From positions 1,922,001-1,986,000 of the forward strand of contig JAESUZ010002888.1 in NCBI GenBank assembly GCA_017311185.1: a stretch of DNA of 64,000 bases, read 5' to 3'. Each line of letters begins with the position of its first letter. Position 1 is the first letter of the stretch. The notes beneath the pieces are model-generated. The model was not told where the DNA came from, made no database searches, and saw only the letters and a list, made by a program, of their open reading frames with translations. A program made the translations under genes and the position numbers. Positions 1 through 11,180 of the stretch are shown here, one piece after another. Source of the stretch: Proteles cristata cristata (taxonomy: Eukaryota > Chordata > Mammalia > Carnivora > Hyaenidae).

Positions 1-179
1 TCCCCCCCTTAGGGATTCAGACTAACTCAGAGATATTACTTGATCATTAGTAATAACATTGTCAAAAAGTAGGCATAATGTACTCTTGCAGCAATTTAGT
101 CAAGAGCAAATAGAATATTGCTAAAGTAAAATGTACAACTGAGGACACATGGTGCCGCATTAGAATTCATGTTGTGTTG

Positions 180-392
180 GGGCACCTGAGTGGCTCAGTC
201 GATTGAGCAACTGACATTGGCTCAGGTCATGGTCTCACGGCTGGTGAGTTCGAGCCCCGCATCAGGCTCTGAACTGACAGCTCAGAGCCTGGAGCCTGCT
301 TCAGATTCTATGTCTCCTTCTCTCTTCCCACCCATCCCCCCTCACCCTCTGTCTCTCAAAAATAAGGAAACATTTAAAATATAATAAAAAAA
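180..392 (+). mobile_element. Can-SINE (felid SINEC type), full length
   Basis: The element has a tRNA-like head with A box (gtggctcagtcgattgag) and B box (gagttcgagcccc), the middle module ending cagagcctggagcctgcttc, a CT-rich tract and an A-rich tail. Imperfect 17-bp flanking copies at 163-179 and 393-409 (14 of 17 match) look like an old target-site duplication. It is a non-coding retroposon mobilised in trans by L1; the 64-codon frame inside it has no meaning. Confidence 0.93.
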
Positions 393-1091
393 GAATTAGT
401 GTTTTGTTGAAGAATGCCCTCTTTGGGCTCATACAGAGCCTCTGGGTATGAAGAAAGTGGTCCTCTTCCTCCAGGGAGGTAGCTGGAACCCACCCAAGGG
501 AGTGCAGCTTGGGAGCTGGCCCTGGCACTAGACTTAACAGACATGGATGTTTCCATCTTGATTTTTCTCCTTCCCAGCCTGTGTGATCTTGGGCTAATTT
601 CTCAGCTTTTTGGAGCTTTGATTTGTTCACTTGCAGCATGGGGCTATCAATCCCCACCTCATCTTTTCTGGCATCCCTTCTTGCACCTCCACGGCTCCCG
701 CTGCTTCACAACAAATCCCACGTGTCTCACTGTTCTCCTGCTTTGCCTTCCCACTCCACTTTTCACCACTTTAATTCTCCCTAGGTTCTGCTCCAGGGAG
801 AGTTTTTTTAATTGGGGGGAAAAAAAAACCACCAAAAGCAATACTTACAGGAGACCAGTCTGCCAACATGAAACCCATTAATAGCTTTCCCACTGGTTCT
901 GATTATAAGAACTCCACACTGCAGTACTGGCTTTGGCTCTCGATTCCTGTATCTTAACTCAAGTCTGCTCAGCTGGGCTCACCTCTCTCCAGCAATTCCG
1001 TCTTACCACCCGCGCCCTGCCGCTCCCTCCCTCACACACAGTGCACAAAGACAGCTAAACTGCCTGCCATCTATTTTGCACACACATCATG

Positions 1092-1093
<2 letters not shown>
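393..1093. other. No gene seen; unique-looking sequence with a weak MIR
   Basis: Apart from the MIR core at about 575-650, I recognise nothing. A 112-codon open frame at 543-881 overlaps the MIR, resembles no family I know and has no exon signals I can defend. Confidence 0.5.
575..650 (+). mobile_element. MIR SINE core fragment
   Basis: The order gtgtgatcttgggctaattt, a pyrimidine-rich gap, then gcatggggctat follows the conserved MIR core (tgtgaccttgggcaag ... aaaatgggg). Divergence is high, as expected of this old mammalian family. Confidence 0.6.

Positions 1094-1145
<52 letters not shown>
1094..1145 (+). repeat. (TG)n microsatellite
   Basis: About 26 uninterrupted TG units. Open frames across it encode only Val-Cys repeats. 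A complementary CA tract lies about 75 bp downstream. Confidence 0.97.
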
Positions 1146-1146
<1 letters not shown>

Positions 1147-1219
1147 CCTCCATATTTTTGCACATGTTGTCATTTTTTATTTGGGATGTTCTCTTTCAGG
1201 TCCTCCCACCCTCTTGTGT

Positions 1220-1275
1220 GTACGCACGCACGCACACATACACACACACACACACGCACGCATGCATGCACACAT
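1220..1275 (+). repeat. (CA)n microsatellite, interrupted
   Basis: Alternating CA with ACGC and ATGC interruptions. It is complementary to the TG tract just upstream, so the pair could fold into a long imperfect hairpin. Confidence 0.9.
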
Positions 1276-1669
1276 AAACAAGGTGAACTCCTTCCTATCA
1301 AAATTAGTCAGTGTCTCCTTTTTCAGAAATCTACCCTGTCCTCTCTGGTCCCTTTTTTCAATATTATTGCTGACCTTTTTTTATAAAAACACACATATCC
1401 CAGTTTATTGCAGCTCATTTCAGGCACACTTATTCCTCTATTACTTTGTGGTTGCTGGCGGACAATGGTGGTACTTTATTTATCTTTATCTTCAAATTCC
1501 CATTCCCCGTCAGGTATTGAGGGAAATATTTGTTGTTTGGAAGAACCCATAGAAAATACCTGACACAGGCTCACAAAGTCAATAAGCACGGGTTCATATT
1601 CCTGTCCTTTGAGAAGGAAGAAAGAATGGAAGAATAAAAAATTTACCATTAGGAGAGATTCAGAACATC
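1276..1669. other. No gene seen
   Basis: A faint MIR-tail-like segment (cctgacacaggctcacaaag) lies near 1558. Nothing else is recognised. Confidence 0.5.
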
Positions 1670-1790
1670 TGAGCCCTGAGTCCTGCTCTACTTATTAGTG
1701 AGCTACTGCTTTTTCCTTGGGTTTCTCCCTTCTCTGTGCCTTTGTTTCTTTAATTATAATACAAAGAGAGTAGATCACCTTTTTAAGGTT
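1670..1790 (+). mobile_element. MIR SINE remnant
   Basis: The MIR order is visible: gagtcctgctctacttatta, then ccttgggtttctcc, then ctctgtgcctttgtttcttt. These correspond to the core and its 3' flank in sense orientation. Confidence 0.7.
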
Positions 1791-1799
1791 ATTTACTTA

Positions 1800-2035
1800 G
1801 GGGTGCCTGGGTGGCTCAGTCAGTTAAGCATTCTACTATGACTTCTTTGGCTCAGGTCATGATCTCACAGCTCTGAGTTCAATCCCCACGTGTACTGAAG
1901 CTCAGAGTCTGGAGTCTGCTTCAGATTCTGTGTCTCTCCCTCTCTCTGTCCATCTCCCCACCCCCATTCATGCTCTGTCTTTGTCTCTGTCTCTCCAACT
2001 CTCAAAAATAAATAAACATTTTTAAAAATCTTAAA
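1800..2035 (+). mobile_element. Can-SINE (felid SINEC type)
   Basis: The element runs from gggtgcctgggtggctcag through a degraded B box and the middle module cagagtctggagtctgcttc to a CT tract and aataaataaacattttt. Divergence in the B box suggests an older copy. Confidence 0.92.
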
Positions 2036-2244
2036 AGAGGCTCTTAAATGCTTAACTAGATTCTGGCATAATTGGTTTATGGCTACTTGGATGGTTCTAC
2101 ACAGCACCAAATACAATGAAAGAGAAATAAAAGCTCAGTTACCTGGATGCTCTGATATATTCCAGACAATTTCAATGAGGATATGATGATGTGTATCATG
2201 TATATGTATCTTCTTTTTGTATGTTTTATAAAATTTATAGTTTT

Positions 2245-2376
2245 TAACACACTGTCAGCTGTATTGCTTCATTTTGATTATCATAACATTCTTGAATAAT
2301 TATTTTCTTTGTATATATGAGGAATCTGAGGTCTGGAGATGTTAAGGGACTTGCTCAAGATTACATAGGTAGCAGG
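2245..2376 (-). mobile_element. MIR SINE, left part, split by an L1
   Basis: The reverse complement of the MIR core is visible (tgaggaatctgaggtctgga, then gttaagggacttgctcaaga). The element breaks at 2376, where an L1 3' end begins, and resumes at about 2933 with acaagtagcaagaaagagct. The copies attacataggtagca and attacacaagtagca flank the L1 as its target-site duplication. Confidence 0.7.
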
Positions 2377-2932
2377 ACACTAATTCAAAAGGATGTATGG
2401 GCCCCTATGTTTCTAGCAGCACTATTTACAGTAGCCAAGGTACAGAAGCAGCCCAAATATCCATCAGTTTATGGATGGATAAGGAAGATGTGGTATACAT
2501 TTATACTGGAATATTATTCAGCCATAAAAAGGAATGAAATATTGCTACTTGCAATGACATGGATGGAGCTAGAGAGTATAAATGAAAAAGTCAATCAGAG
2601 AAACACAAATACCATATGATTTCACTCACATGTAGAATTTAAGAAACAAAACAAACAAGCAAAGGGAAAAAATAAGAGCATGAGAGAAAGAGAGACCCAG
2701 ACCAAGAAACATACTCCTAACCATAGACAACACATGGATGGTTCCCAGAGGGGAGGCAGGTGCGGGGTGGGTTAAATGGGTGATGGGAACTAAGGAGGGC
2801 CCTTGCTGTGATGAGCACTGGGTGTTGTATGAAAGTGCTGAATCGCTATCCTGTACTGGTACTCCTGAAACTAATATAACACTGTATGTTAACTACCTGG
2901 AATTAAAATAAAACTTAAGTTTTAAAAAAAAA
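2377..2932 (+). mobile_element. LINE-1 3' fragment (5'-truncated)
   Basis: The start encodes the C-terminal end of ORF2 (the 100-codon frame at 2317-2619 includes the typical WYTFILEYYSAIKRNEILL stretch). It is followed by a purine-rich 3' UTR (gatgagcactgggtgttgta) and a tail of aattaaaataaaac plus A's. It is about 550 bp, far short of a full L1 (about 6 kb), and inserted into a MIR. Confidence 0.9.
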
Positions 2933-2990
2933 ATTACACAAGTAGCAAGAAAGAGCTGGGATGAACATGCCAGTTTTCTAAAAAGATGAC
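2933..2990 (-). mobile_element. MIR SINE, right part
   Basis: This continues the MIR interrupted at 2376. The stretch agaaagagctgggatgaaca matches the reverse-complement MIR text around 'gcagagctgggatt'. Confidence 0.6.
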
Positions 2991-4005
2991 GATTCTACTT
3001 TCAGAGATATCAACTGTCATCACGATATTTAAGGCAGAGACTGACTTTTTCACTTTTTGTGGGTGATAGGGATTCAAAATCAGAAGTTCGATAGCGTTCA
3101 TTATAGTTGTCTTTATCAGGATTATATTTTTGCATTTTTGAAATGAAAGAAGAAGGGGGGACAGAGAGAAACAAGATATTGAAAATTATTAGGTAAACCA
3201 TAGTTGACACTATATTTTTGAAAACATATTTTAGGATATTAAAAATGTTATTTTTTCCAAAATCCACTTCTAGGCAGCCTGTTCTAAACTTAAATGTCAA
3301 AAATTTTATTTCTTATTCATACATAAATTGTGTGTGCCAAAGTTCTCCTACATTATTATTCAGTCCATTGGCAATTGCTCCTCTTCCAGGTTGTCAAGTT
3401 CATTTATTTTTGGTTATTACAATCTGTTCATATTTTTCTAATTCATCCTTTCATTAAATGAGAAAAGCTATCAAATAAATCTATTTAGGAAATGAGCAGC
3501 TAGTCCAAAAGAAGCATCTGTAATGCTTCATGATACTGTTCCTGTTCAAAAACGTTTTAATGTCCTGCTGTTCATTCAGAGCGCTGTATCAATTTACAAA
3601 TTTGAACACAAGACAATACGTCCTTTTTTATCAGTTTTAAAACATGCACTCCCAGAACTCAAACACTTTTCTGATTAGCTGTATAGAAGAAAATATCACC
3701 TTACGGGGGAAAAAAAGTAGAGCAAAGATAATCCAAAATGATTATCAAATGAATAATTCACTACAAACTTTTAAATATCTTCCCTGACGCTCTCTTAATG
3801 CTTGACATACGTTTAATTCTCTTTTCCTTCCCTGGTTTCTGTTTATGACTTTATTTGTGCAAGTGTTTCTGTATGTATGCTAGAGAACAATATTATATAT
3901 AAAGAACACTTGTAAGGAAGTCAATAAAATCTTTCTATACTTAAAAATCTTGATTATAAATTATTATACCTTGAAGACATATGGGTGTTACAGTAGAAGT
4001 TAACA
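2991..4005. other. AT-rich sequence, no gene seen
   Basis: I recognise no repeat or exon here. The open frames at 3010-3300 (minus) and 3218-3457 (plus) overlap each other on opposite strands and look like chance frames in AT-rich DNA. Confidence 0.5.
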
Positions 4006-4009
4006 TTTA

Positions 4010-4115
4010 CATAGGTTCTCCATTTGGTCTCATTTGATGCTTATCCCAATGTTGGAAATTAGTATATATTGTCTCCATTTTACAGATAAGAGAACAGACA
4101 CAGAGAAAGTAAGTC
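4010..4115 (-). mobile_element. MIR SINE remnant
   Basis: Reverse-complement MIR text is clear: ctcatttgatgcttatccca, then ctccattttacagataagag, then acacagagaaagtaagtcag. Confidence 0.75.
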
Positions 4116-4938
4116 AGAGGGAAGAGGTTGTGGATGTAGATAGAGTGAAAGGGTGGAAGTGTTCTAGACAGGCCTACAGTGCAGCACCAAGTTCATAAAA
4201 GGCGGGACTTGTCATCCTCTGAGCCTAGAGAGGAAGGGGGAAAGATGGGAGCTGATGCAGGTATCTGAGTTCACTTTCACCTGGTGTCCCCTCAGGGATA
4301 GGTCACTGGACAAGAATGAGAAAGCAAGACTGAAAGTCATCAGGGAAAAGGGTGGTGAAGGTATGGAATGGGTTCTATTGGAAGTAGGACAGAGAATTGC
4401 CAAGTAAACTGCCAATAAAAACACTTAGATGCCCACTGACTTGTAACAGGACTTGATCTCTATTTTTAAAATACAATGAAAGTTTCCGCTACCAGGTTTT
4501 CTTTATTAGTGAGGCATACCAGAAAAAACTACCCCAGGAAAAAAATGAAGAAAGAGGCTTAAACATTTTTAGAATGACCTATGGCGTGAGACATCCAATA
4601 TTTTAACTTATTCCCTGCAGTTTCTCATTTTTATGCCTAGATTTTTTTATCTTCACCTTATTTATATTTTATAAAATATTTCATGTGGAAAATCTATATA
4701 ATAATAGAGTTAACACAAGCTTTGTCAACCTTAATATTATTCTATATTTGCCTTAGAGTTTGGGGTATTTTTCTTCAGGAAATTAGACATTTCAGATACA
4801 GTTAAAGCCTATTGTATACCTCTTCTATTTCCCATTCTCCTTTTTCCTGACATAACTTTCATCCTGAATTTGGCATGTATCATTTTTGTGCATAATTTTA
4901 CAATTTTCTACATGTGCATGTATTGATAAATAATATTT
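4116..4938. other. No gene seen; 3' part possibly ancient L1
   Basis: Nothing is recognised from 4116 to about 4750. From about 4750 the pyrimidine-rich, AT-rich text resembles the 3' UTR antisense of ancient L1s and may belong to the L1 that continues after the SINE at 4961-5172. Confidence 0.35.
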
Positions 4939-4960
4939 TATATTACTATACAATTATTTA

Positions 4961-5172
4961 ATATTTGTTTAACATGTATTTACTTTTGAAAGACAGAGAG
5001 AGACAGAGCATGAGCAGGGGAGGAGCAGAGAGAGGGAGACACAGAGTTAAAGCAGGCTCCAGGCTCTGAGCTGTCACATGACAGCCCAATACAGGGCTCA
5101 AACCCACAAACCACAAGATCGTGACCTGAGCTGAAGTCAGATGCTTAACCAACTGAGCCACCCAGGTGCCCC
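4961..5172 (-). mobile_element. Can-SINE (felid SINEC type)
   Basis: In reverse complement the head ends at 5172 (gagccacccaggtgcccc), with the middle module caggctccaggctctgagct. The tail is at the left. Imperfect flanking copies begin near 4939 and 5173 (tatattactata and tatatcactata). Confidence 0.93.
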
Positions 5173-5481
5173 TATATCACTATATAAATTTTTAACTCTA
5201 AAACAGGATCAAACTGTATCAATCTTATTTCTCAACTCACATTTTTTACTCTCCATGTTCTGTATAGCATCGTCAATGTTGATACATACAGTGCTATTCA
5301 TTGATTTTAACTGCCAAGTAGTATTCTACTGTATGAAAATACCGCAACTAATACATTTATTATCCAACTAATGAATACTTAAGTTGTTTCCAGTTTTTAC
5401 CCCTCTTAGAAACAATGCTTCACTGAAGATTCTTACCCTATATTTCCTGATGCATATGTATCTAGAAATAAAATTTCCGGG

Positions 5482-5710
5482 GGCGCCTGGGTGGCTTAGT
5501 CGGTTAAGCGTCCGACTTTCGCTTAGGTCATGATCTCGCGGTTCGTGGGTTCGAGCCCCGCGTCGGGCTCTGTGCTGACTGCCAGCTCAGAGCCTGGAGC
5601 CTGTTTCAGTCTGTGACTCCCTCTCTCTCTGACCCACCCCTGCTCACGCTGTCTCTCTCTCTCTCTCCTAGAAATAAATAAAACATTAAAAAAAAACATT
5701 AAAAAAAAAA
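5482..5710 (+). mobile_element. Can-SINE, second felid subtype, with perfect TSD
   Basis: This copy has the variant head cgacttucgcttagg-type text (tttcgcttaggtcatgatct), a ctgactgccagctcagagcc middle, cagtctgtgactccctctct, and ctcctagaaataaataaaac before the A tail. Perfect 18-bp duplications (agaaataaaatttccggg) at 5464-5481 and 5711-5728 delimit it exactly. It inserted into an ancient L1. Confidence 0.96.
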
Positions 5711-5882
5711 AGAAATAAAATTTCCGGGTTGAAATTTCAATAGCATCCTGTAAATACAAGCAAGTAAATACAACAATATGGTTGTACTGAGTTACACTCT
5801 CCCCTTCATGCTGTTTATGAGAGTTCCTGTCCCTCCACATCTTCAACAGCATTTAGTATTTTCAGATTTAAAAAAAATATTC

Positions 5883-6455
5883 ACCCTACAACCCAGCAAT
5901 TACACTATTAGTAGTTAGTCAAAGGATACAAAAATATAGATGTGATGTATTTATACCTCAACGTTTACAGCAGCATTATCAACAGTAGCCAAACTATGGA
6001 GAGGCCCCAAATGTCCATTGACTGATGAATAAAGAAGATGTGGTATAGTTATACAATGGAATATTACTCAATCATCAAAAAGAATGAAATCTTGCCAATT
6101 GTAACATGAATGGAGCTAGAGTATATTATGCTAAGTGAAATGGGTCAATCAGAGAAAGACAAATACCATATGATTTCACTCATATGTGGAATTTGGAAAA
6201 CAAAACAAATAAACATATGGGAAGGCAGGGAGAAAAGAGAGGGAAATAAACCATAACAGACTCTTAAATGTAGAGAAAAAATTATGGGCTGATGGAAGTA
6301 GGTGGGTGAGAGATGGGCTAGATGGGTGATGGGTATTAAGGGGGGTACATGTGATGAACACTGGGTATTGTATGTAAGTGATGAACCACTGAATTCTACT
6401 CCTGAAACCAATATTGCATGGTATGTTAACTAAAAATTAAGTTAAATTTAAATTT
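5883..6455 (+). mobile_element. LINE-1 3' fragment inside an older antisense L1
   Basis: Sense-strand ORF2 end and 3' UTR text is present: caatggaatattactcaatc, ctaagtgaaatgggtcaatc, agacaaataccatatgattt, then gatgaacactgggtattgta. Short flanking copies aaaaatattc occur at about 5873 and 6456. The orientation is opposite to the host L1. Confidence 0.88.
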
Positions 6456-8189
6456 AAAAATATTCCACTCTGATGGCTATAAAATATTTTGTCCATATCT
6501 TAACTTGTATTTCTCTGGCTAATAATGATGCCATTTCATGTTTGGATTTACTCATCTATGAATTGTGAGAGATGTCTTTTTTCTTATTGATTTGCAGTTC
6601 TTTAAATACTCTGGATACTAATCCTTTGTCAGAAATACTTTTTTCTCAAGACATGACTTTGATTATAGTATCTTTTGAAATGCAGAAATGTATAATTTGG
6701 TGTAAACCAAATTATCAATTCTTTTAACTTTTTGTCTGTGCTTTTTGCATCTTACTTAAGAAAGTCTCCTCTCTCTGTGCTGACACAATATTTTCCCCAA
6801 TATTTTTTCTAAATATTTGAAAGTGTTGCTTCTTCACATTTAGGCCTTTAATCTATTTGAAATTAATTTATGCATACTGTGAGATAAGAATTTAATTTTT
6901 TTGTCCCAATTCTCCCAGCACTATGTATTAAACAGACCATCTGTCCTTCCTGGATTTATAATGACACCTCTATAATTTACAAAGTGGCTTCATACGAATG
7001 AGTCTCATTCTTGGTTGTATTACTTGAGACTGAGATTCAAACCCTGCATCAGTTTGTCACTTTTTACACTTTGACAACCTCATCATCAGTCTTCATATGG
7101 CCAAGGTGAATCCATCCTGTCTGTACTCCTTAAATTTTTAGGGTTATCCTTGACCCTTTACTGATAAATGAGAATTTTTGAATTGGCTTTTAAATTCCCA
7201 TATAAAATCACAAAAAACTCTATTGAACTTTAAATGCAATTGTAATAAAAATAAAAATTAATTAGGAGCTAAGTGACACTTTTGTTCTTTTGAATTTTCC
7301 AAACTTCCTTCTGTTCAGGTATTCTAATATATCTTTCCATGGAGTTTTATATTTTTCTCTGTAGAAGTCTAAAATGTCATTTCTTAGATTTTATCAAAGT
7401 ACTTAGATTTCCTCTGTCTTTGATAAGCTACATTTTCAGTTAAACTAAATGTTGCTGATATAGAAAGTTGCAATTAGCTTTTTGTATATTTATTGTGTAA
7501 TCACAGTGTGCTGAGTTCTCTTATATAGTTTTAATAATTTGCCTGTAGATTCTCTTGGATTTTCCTAGTAGATTATCTTTTTATGGAAAGAGTAAGAGCT
7601 GTATTTATCTTTCTTTTATTTCATATTCACACCTACCGAGCTGATTAAAGCTCCTAGCACAATCTGATTAATGCCAGAGATAGTAGGCATCTTTTCATTG
7701 TTCTTGACACACGGTGGAATGCTCCTAATGATAAATATGAAGTTTAGTTTTGATATGCTATTTAGTCTTGATATTTGGTAGGAATATAAATAATCCCTAG
7801 TTTTTTATTTCTAGTTTTCTGTAAGTGTTTCCCCTTTAAAAGATATAGTAAATTTAGTCAGATGCCTCTTCTGTTTAACTATATATTTTTACTTTGTGTC
7901 TTTCGATTAATTACATTAACAGGTTTTCTAAGGTTAAGAAAATCTTTACTTTCCCGGTATAAATTCAACTTGCTCAAGATGTTTATTTTTAAGTGTTTTA
8001 ATATAAATACTCTAATAGAAAATAAATTGCTTGATATAGCTTCCTAATACTTGTGAAAAGAGTGAAATCCATTTTCTTGTAAATGATTTTCTGACTTGTT
8101 TAATCAAAATTATATTCCCTCATAAAGTGACGGAATTATCCTGCCACTTTTTAGTGTCAGAAAGAGTTTACTTAAGATTAAAATTATCC

Positions 8190-8387
8190 ATTATTATTTA
8201 TTTTAAAATTTAATGTTTGTTTTTGAGACAGAGAACACGCAGGTAGGGGAGGGGCAGAGAGACAGGGAGAGAGAATCTGAAGCAGGCTCTGTACTGTAAG
8301 CACAAAGGCTGACATGGGACTTAAACCCACAAATCATGAGATCATGACCTGAGCTGGAGTCAACAGACTAAGCCACCCAAATGCCTC
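8190..8387 (-). mobile_element. Can-SINE (felid SINEC type)
   Basis: The reverse-complement head lies at 8364-8387 (aagccacccaaatgcctc) with the B-box region near acccacaaatcatgag. Part of the middle is diverged. The left end carries the A-rich tail. Confidence 0.9.
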
Positions 8388-8431
8388 AAGATTATCTGTT
8401 TTTTTAAATGCCATCTACCTAAAACATCTAG

Positions 8432-8812
8432 GTCTGTGCTATAGAATAAATGTTCGTGTGCCCCTGAAATTTATATATTAAAACTTAATCCTCAATATGA
8501 TGGTATTTGAGAAAGAGACTTTGGGGGTTATTAGGTCATGAGGGTAGAGTCCTCATGAGTGGGATTAGTGTCCTTATAAAAGAGACCTCAAAGAACTTTT
8601 TTGCCTCTTCTACCATGTGAGGACTCTGCAGAAAGATGATGGCTCTATGAATTGGGAAGTAGGACCTCACCAGACATCAAATCTCCTGGCACCCTGATCT
8701 TGGACTTCCCAGCCTGCGGCACTGTTAGACATAAATTTCTATTGTTATAACCAGTTTGGTGTAATAGTCAATGGTATTCTGTTAAAGCAGTCAGAACAGA
8801 CTTAGATAGACC
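8432..8812 (+). mobile_element. MLT1-type (ERVL-MaLR) solo LTR
   Basis: The text follows the MLT1 order: cctgaaatttatatattaaa, ggtcatgagggtagagtcct, gtgtccttataaaagagacc, ctaccatgtgaggactctgc, ggcaccctgatcttggactt, aaatttctattgttataacc, then ggtattctgttaaagcagtc. This is a non-coding LTR with no adjoining internal region. The subfamily is not assigned. Confidence 0.8.
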
Positions 8813-9315
8813 AATTTCTGCTTAAGGAAGATTTGAAGATGTATATATGCCTCTGCTCCCTTCCCAGATAGAGGGATTTATAAAGCTGAAAAATAGATGA
8901 ATAAGTGGTAACCATCATAGAAGAATGGAGTAAACTTAAATCTAATCTGGGTGCAAAGAAAGCCAGGAAGAGACGCAATTGTCACCTGAGATGGCAAAAC
9001 TCATCAGGAATTGGTGGTAACACATACATCTAGAAGTGAGGATGAAGTAGAACTGAAGAACATAGAATCTTACAATAGATATAGATCTTACAATAGATGT
9101 AGAATCTTACAAGTTAATTAATAAGACTTAAGTTACTAAATTGTCTTCTCCACCTAAGCAGAAGACTGGAAGTTTATTCTCCCAAGGGTATAAAACATTG
9201 ACACTAAAAACTGAGGCTTTTATTGAAATTCTATATAGGAAAAAGGGCAGCTCTGGTCTTTTGTTTGAAACTAACTCTAAGAATCCTGGCAGCAAAAATT
9301 CTACACTTCAAGAAA
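8813..9315. other. No gene seen
   Basis: The only local structure is a short imperfect tandem around 9060-9110 (tagaatcttacaatagat repeated about three times). A 61-codon frame at 9141-9326 runs into the following L1 and is not supported. Confidence 0.5.
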
Positions 9316-9545
9316 CAGGCTCTTAAGTATAGACAACAAACTGGTGGTTTCCAGAGGGAAGTTGGGTGGGGAAATGAGTGAAATAGGTGATGGAGATTAA
9401 GGAGGGCAATTGTGATGAGCACTGGGTGTTGGAATGGGATGGAATTGTTGAATCACTATGTTGTACACCTGAAATTACTGTAACACTGTATGTTAACTAT
9501 ACCAGAATTAAAATAAAAACTTAATAAAAAAATAATAATAATAAA
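9316..9545 (+). mobile_element. LINE-1 3' end fragment
   Basis: This is 3' UTR text only: ggtggtttccagagggaagt, tgtgatgagcactgggtgtt, tgttgtacacctgaaattac, and a tail of aattaaaataaaaac followed by AAT repeats. A related pair (ctacacttcaagaa and ctacaccccaagaa) flanks it at about 9302 and 9570, with about 20 bp between tail and right copy. Confidence 0.88.
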
Positions 9546-10259
9546 TTGGCAGAAATGTGAAAAAAATCTCTACACCCCAAGAAGGAGATTGTAAGGGGCT
9601 TGTCTACAGGACTGTGGGATAAAATACAGGACGCTCAATTAAATTTGAATTTCAGATAGAGAATGAATAATTTTTCAGTGTAAGCATATTCCCATGTGAT
9701 GACTGGGCCACATTTCTACTACAAAAATCACTCTTTTCTTAAATAAAACAAAATGAAATTTAATTGAGCACCTTAAAATTTTTATTTGCTAAAAATGACA
9801 ACCCACTTGTTTGAAAAATTTGACCAGTCCTTGAGAAAAGATCTAAAGATACTGGTATTCAGTGTCCCCTTAGGAGTCTAAGTTTTAAAAAGCCAATTCC
9901 ATGTGCACAGAGCTCCCAATCAGCTTTTTAGTGTCCCATTTCTTAAAAAAGCATTTAGTAAATGAAAAATCCATTTATTCATTAATAGCAACTGTTAATA
10001 CTCTGAGTTGATATGACCCAGCTACACTTTCTGGAGAGGGTACACATTATAGAGCAAATCTTTAAATATCAGTGCTCTGTGCTCTTATTCTCTCCCATGC
10101 AAATCCAATATTTCTCACCATAGAATTTTTTTCCCCTAGAAATCTAAGTAAACAGAGACTGTAATGGAAGAATATGAAGTGATATCATGCTACCCTGTTG
10201 ATTTTATTATTATTGTGCTCTTCAGGGTTGCTGTTAATCCTGCTGCTAATTGCTCCTTT
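9546..10259. other. No gene seen
   Basis: AT-rich sequence without recognised repeats apart from the tail and possible target copy of the preceding L1. Confidence 0.45.
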
Positions 10260-10514
10260 CGTTTGAGATAAAATTCACATGAACATAACGTTAACCACAT
10301 CAAAGTAAACAATTCAGTGGCAGTTAGTGTATTCACAATGTGTGCAACCTTTATCTCCAATCTAATTTAGCTTTGGGTTATAATGAAATACTACTTCATC
10401 AATTAATTTACTTTATTCCTCTAATTGTTTCATCTTTGGCCACTGAGAGCTTTTTCAATTGGCTTTGGTTTTTTGGTTTGTTTTTGTGTGTGTGTACCCC
10501 TTTGACATAACTCA

Positions 10515-10561
<47 letters not shown>

Positions 10562-11180
10562 TTTCCAGTTCTAACTTTGATTGACAGTTGAATTGTTCTC
10601 GATTATTGTTGTAATAAATTGTGCTACTAAGGACACTTTTGGTCCATCTCTGGTGTGGAAGTTTATCTATAAAATTCACTTTAAATGGGAATATCTGTAT
10701 CATATGATAATGCCAAATATATTTCCAGTTTGTTAGCACTAATTTATACCCTACCAACAGTATATTTAAGCTGTCCTATTAAGTCACATTCTCTGCAACA
10801 CTTGATATTAATAGGCTTCAGGTTTTGCAAATCTAGTAGCTATAAACAATATTATTTCATTTTTCTATTAGTCAGGTTGAGTGTATTTCAAACTGCTTAT
10901 TTGTCATTCGTGCTTTCTTCCTGTGAAAGGCTTCTACACAAATTTTGTCCATTTTTCCATTTTGATTTGGTGTCTATTTTCTTATAATATATGGCAATTC
11001 TTTGGCAGTTGTATGTATCACAAACATCTTTTATTTTTCCATCTCATCACTTTCTGTCAAGTATCTTTAATAAAGAAATAAGTCCTTAATTTCAGCATTG
11101 TAATTTATCTTTGTTATTCTAATTAGTAAAATCATGAATATTTTTCTTTTGCTATTGTTCCTGTATAAGAAGGTATTAAA
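10260..11180 (-). mobile_element. Ancient LINE-1 3' region in antisense
   Basis: The text follows the reverse complement of ancient L1 3' sequence: gagataaaattcacatgaac, aaacaattcagtggcagtta, tccagtttgttagcactaat, taccctaccaacagtatatt, then tctgcaacacttgatattaa. A (TG)n tract lies inside. It is strongly decayed; the boundaries are approximate. Confidence 0.65.
10519..10559 (+). repeat. (TG)n microsatellite
   Basis: About 20 TG units, embedded in the ancient L1. Confidence 0.97.

Larger units (their letters stand above)
5173..8150 (-). mobile_element. Ancient LINE-1, ORF2 in antisense, interrupted
   Basis: On the plus strand the text follows the reverse complement of L1 ORF2 and its 3' end: ttaagttgtttccagttttt (5370s), ctggatactaatcctttgtc (about 6612), aatctatttgaaattaattt (about 6850), and further weak matches toward about 7960. 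Decay is heavy, with no long frame. Younger elements interrupt it: a SINE at 5482-5710 and an opposite-strand L1 at 5883-6455. The exact ends, and the identity of 7000-7130, are uncertain. Confidence 0.7.

Noticed and set aside
180..392. tRNA gene candidates (A box and B box in many places)
   Set aside because: All lie in Can-SINE heads followed by the SINE body and A tail, and none folds with intact anticodon and acceptor stems that I can trace.
1076..1552. A 158-codon frame, one of the longest outside L1
   Set aside because: About a third of it is Val-Cys repeat from the TG tract and His-Thr repeat from the CA tract. No domain or exon signal.
8432..8812. Possible endogenous retrovirus with coding regions next to the MLT1 LTR
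   Set aside because: No gag-, pol- or env-like frame lies near either LTR. Both are solo LTRs of a non-coding family.
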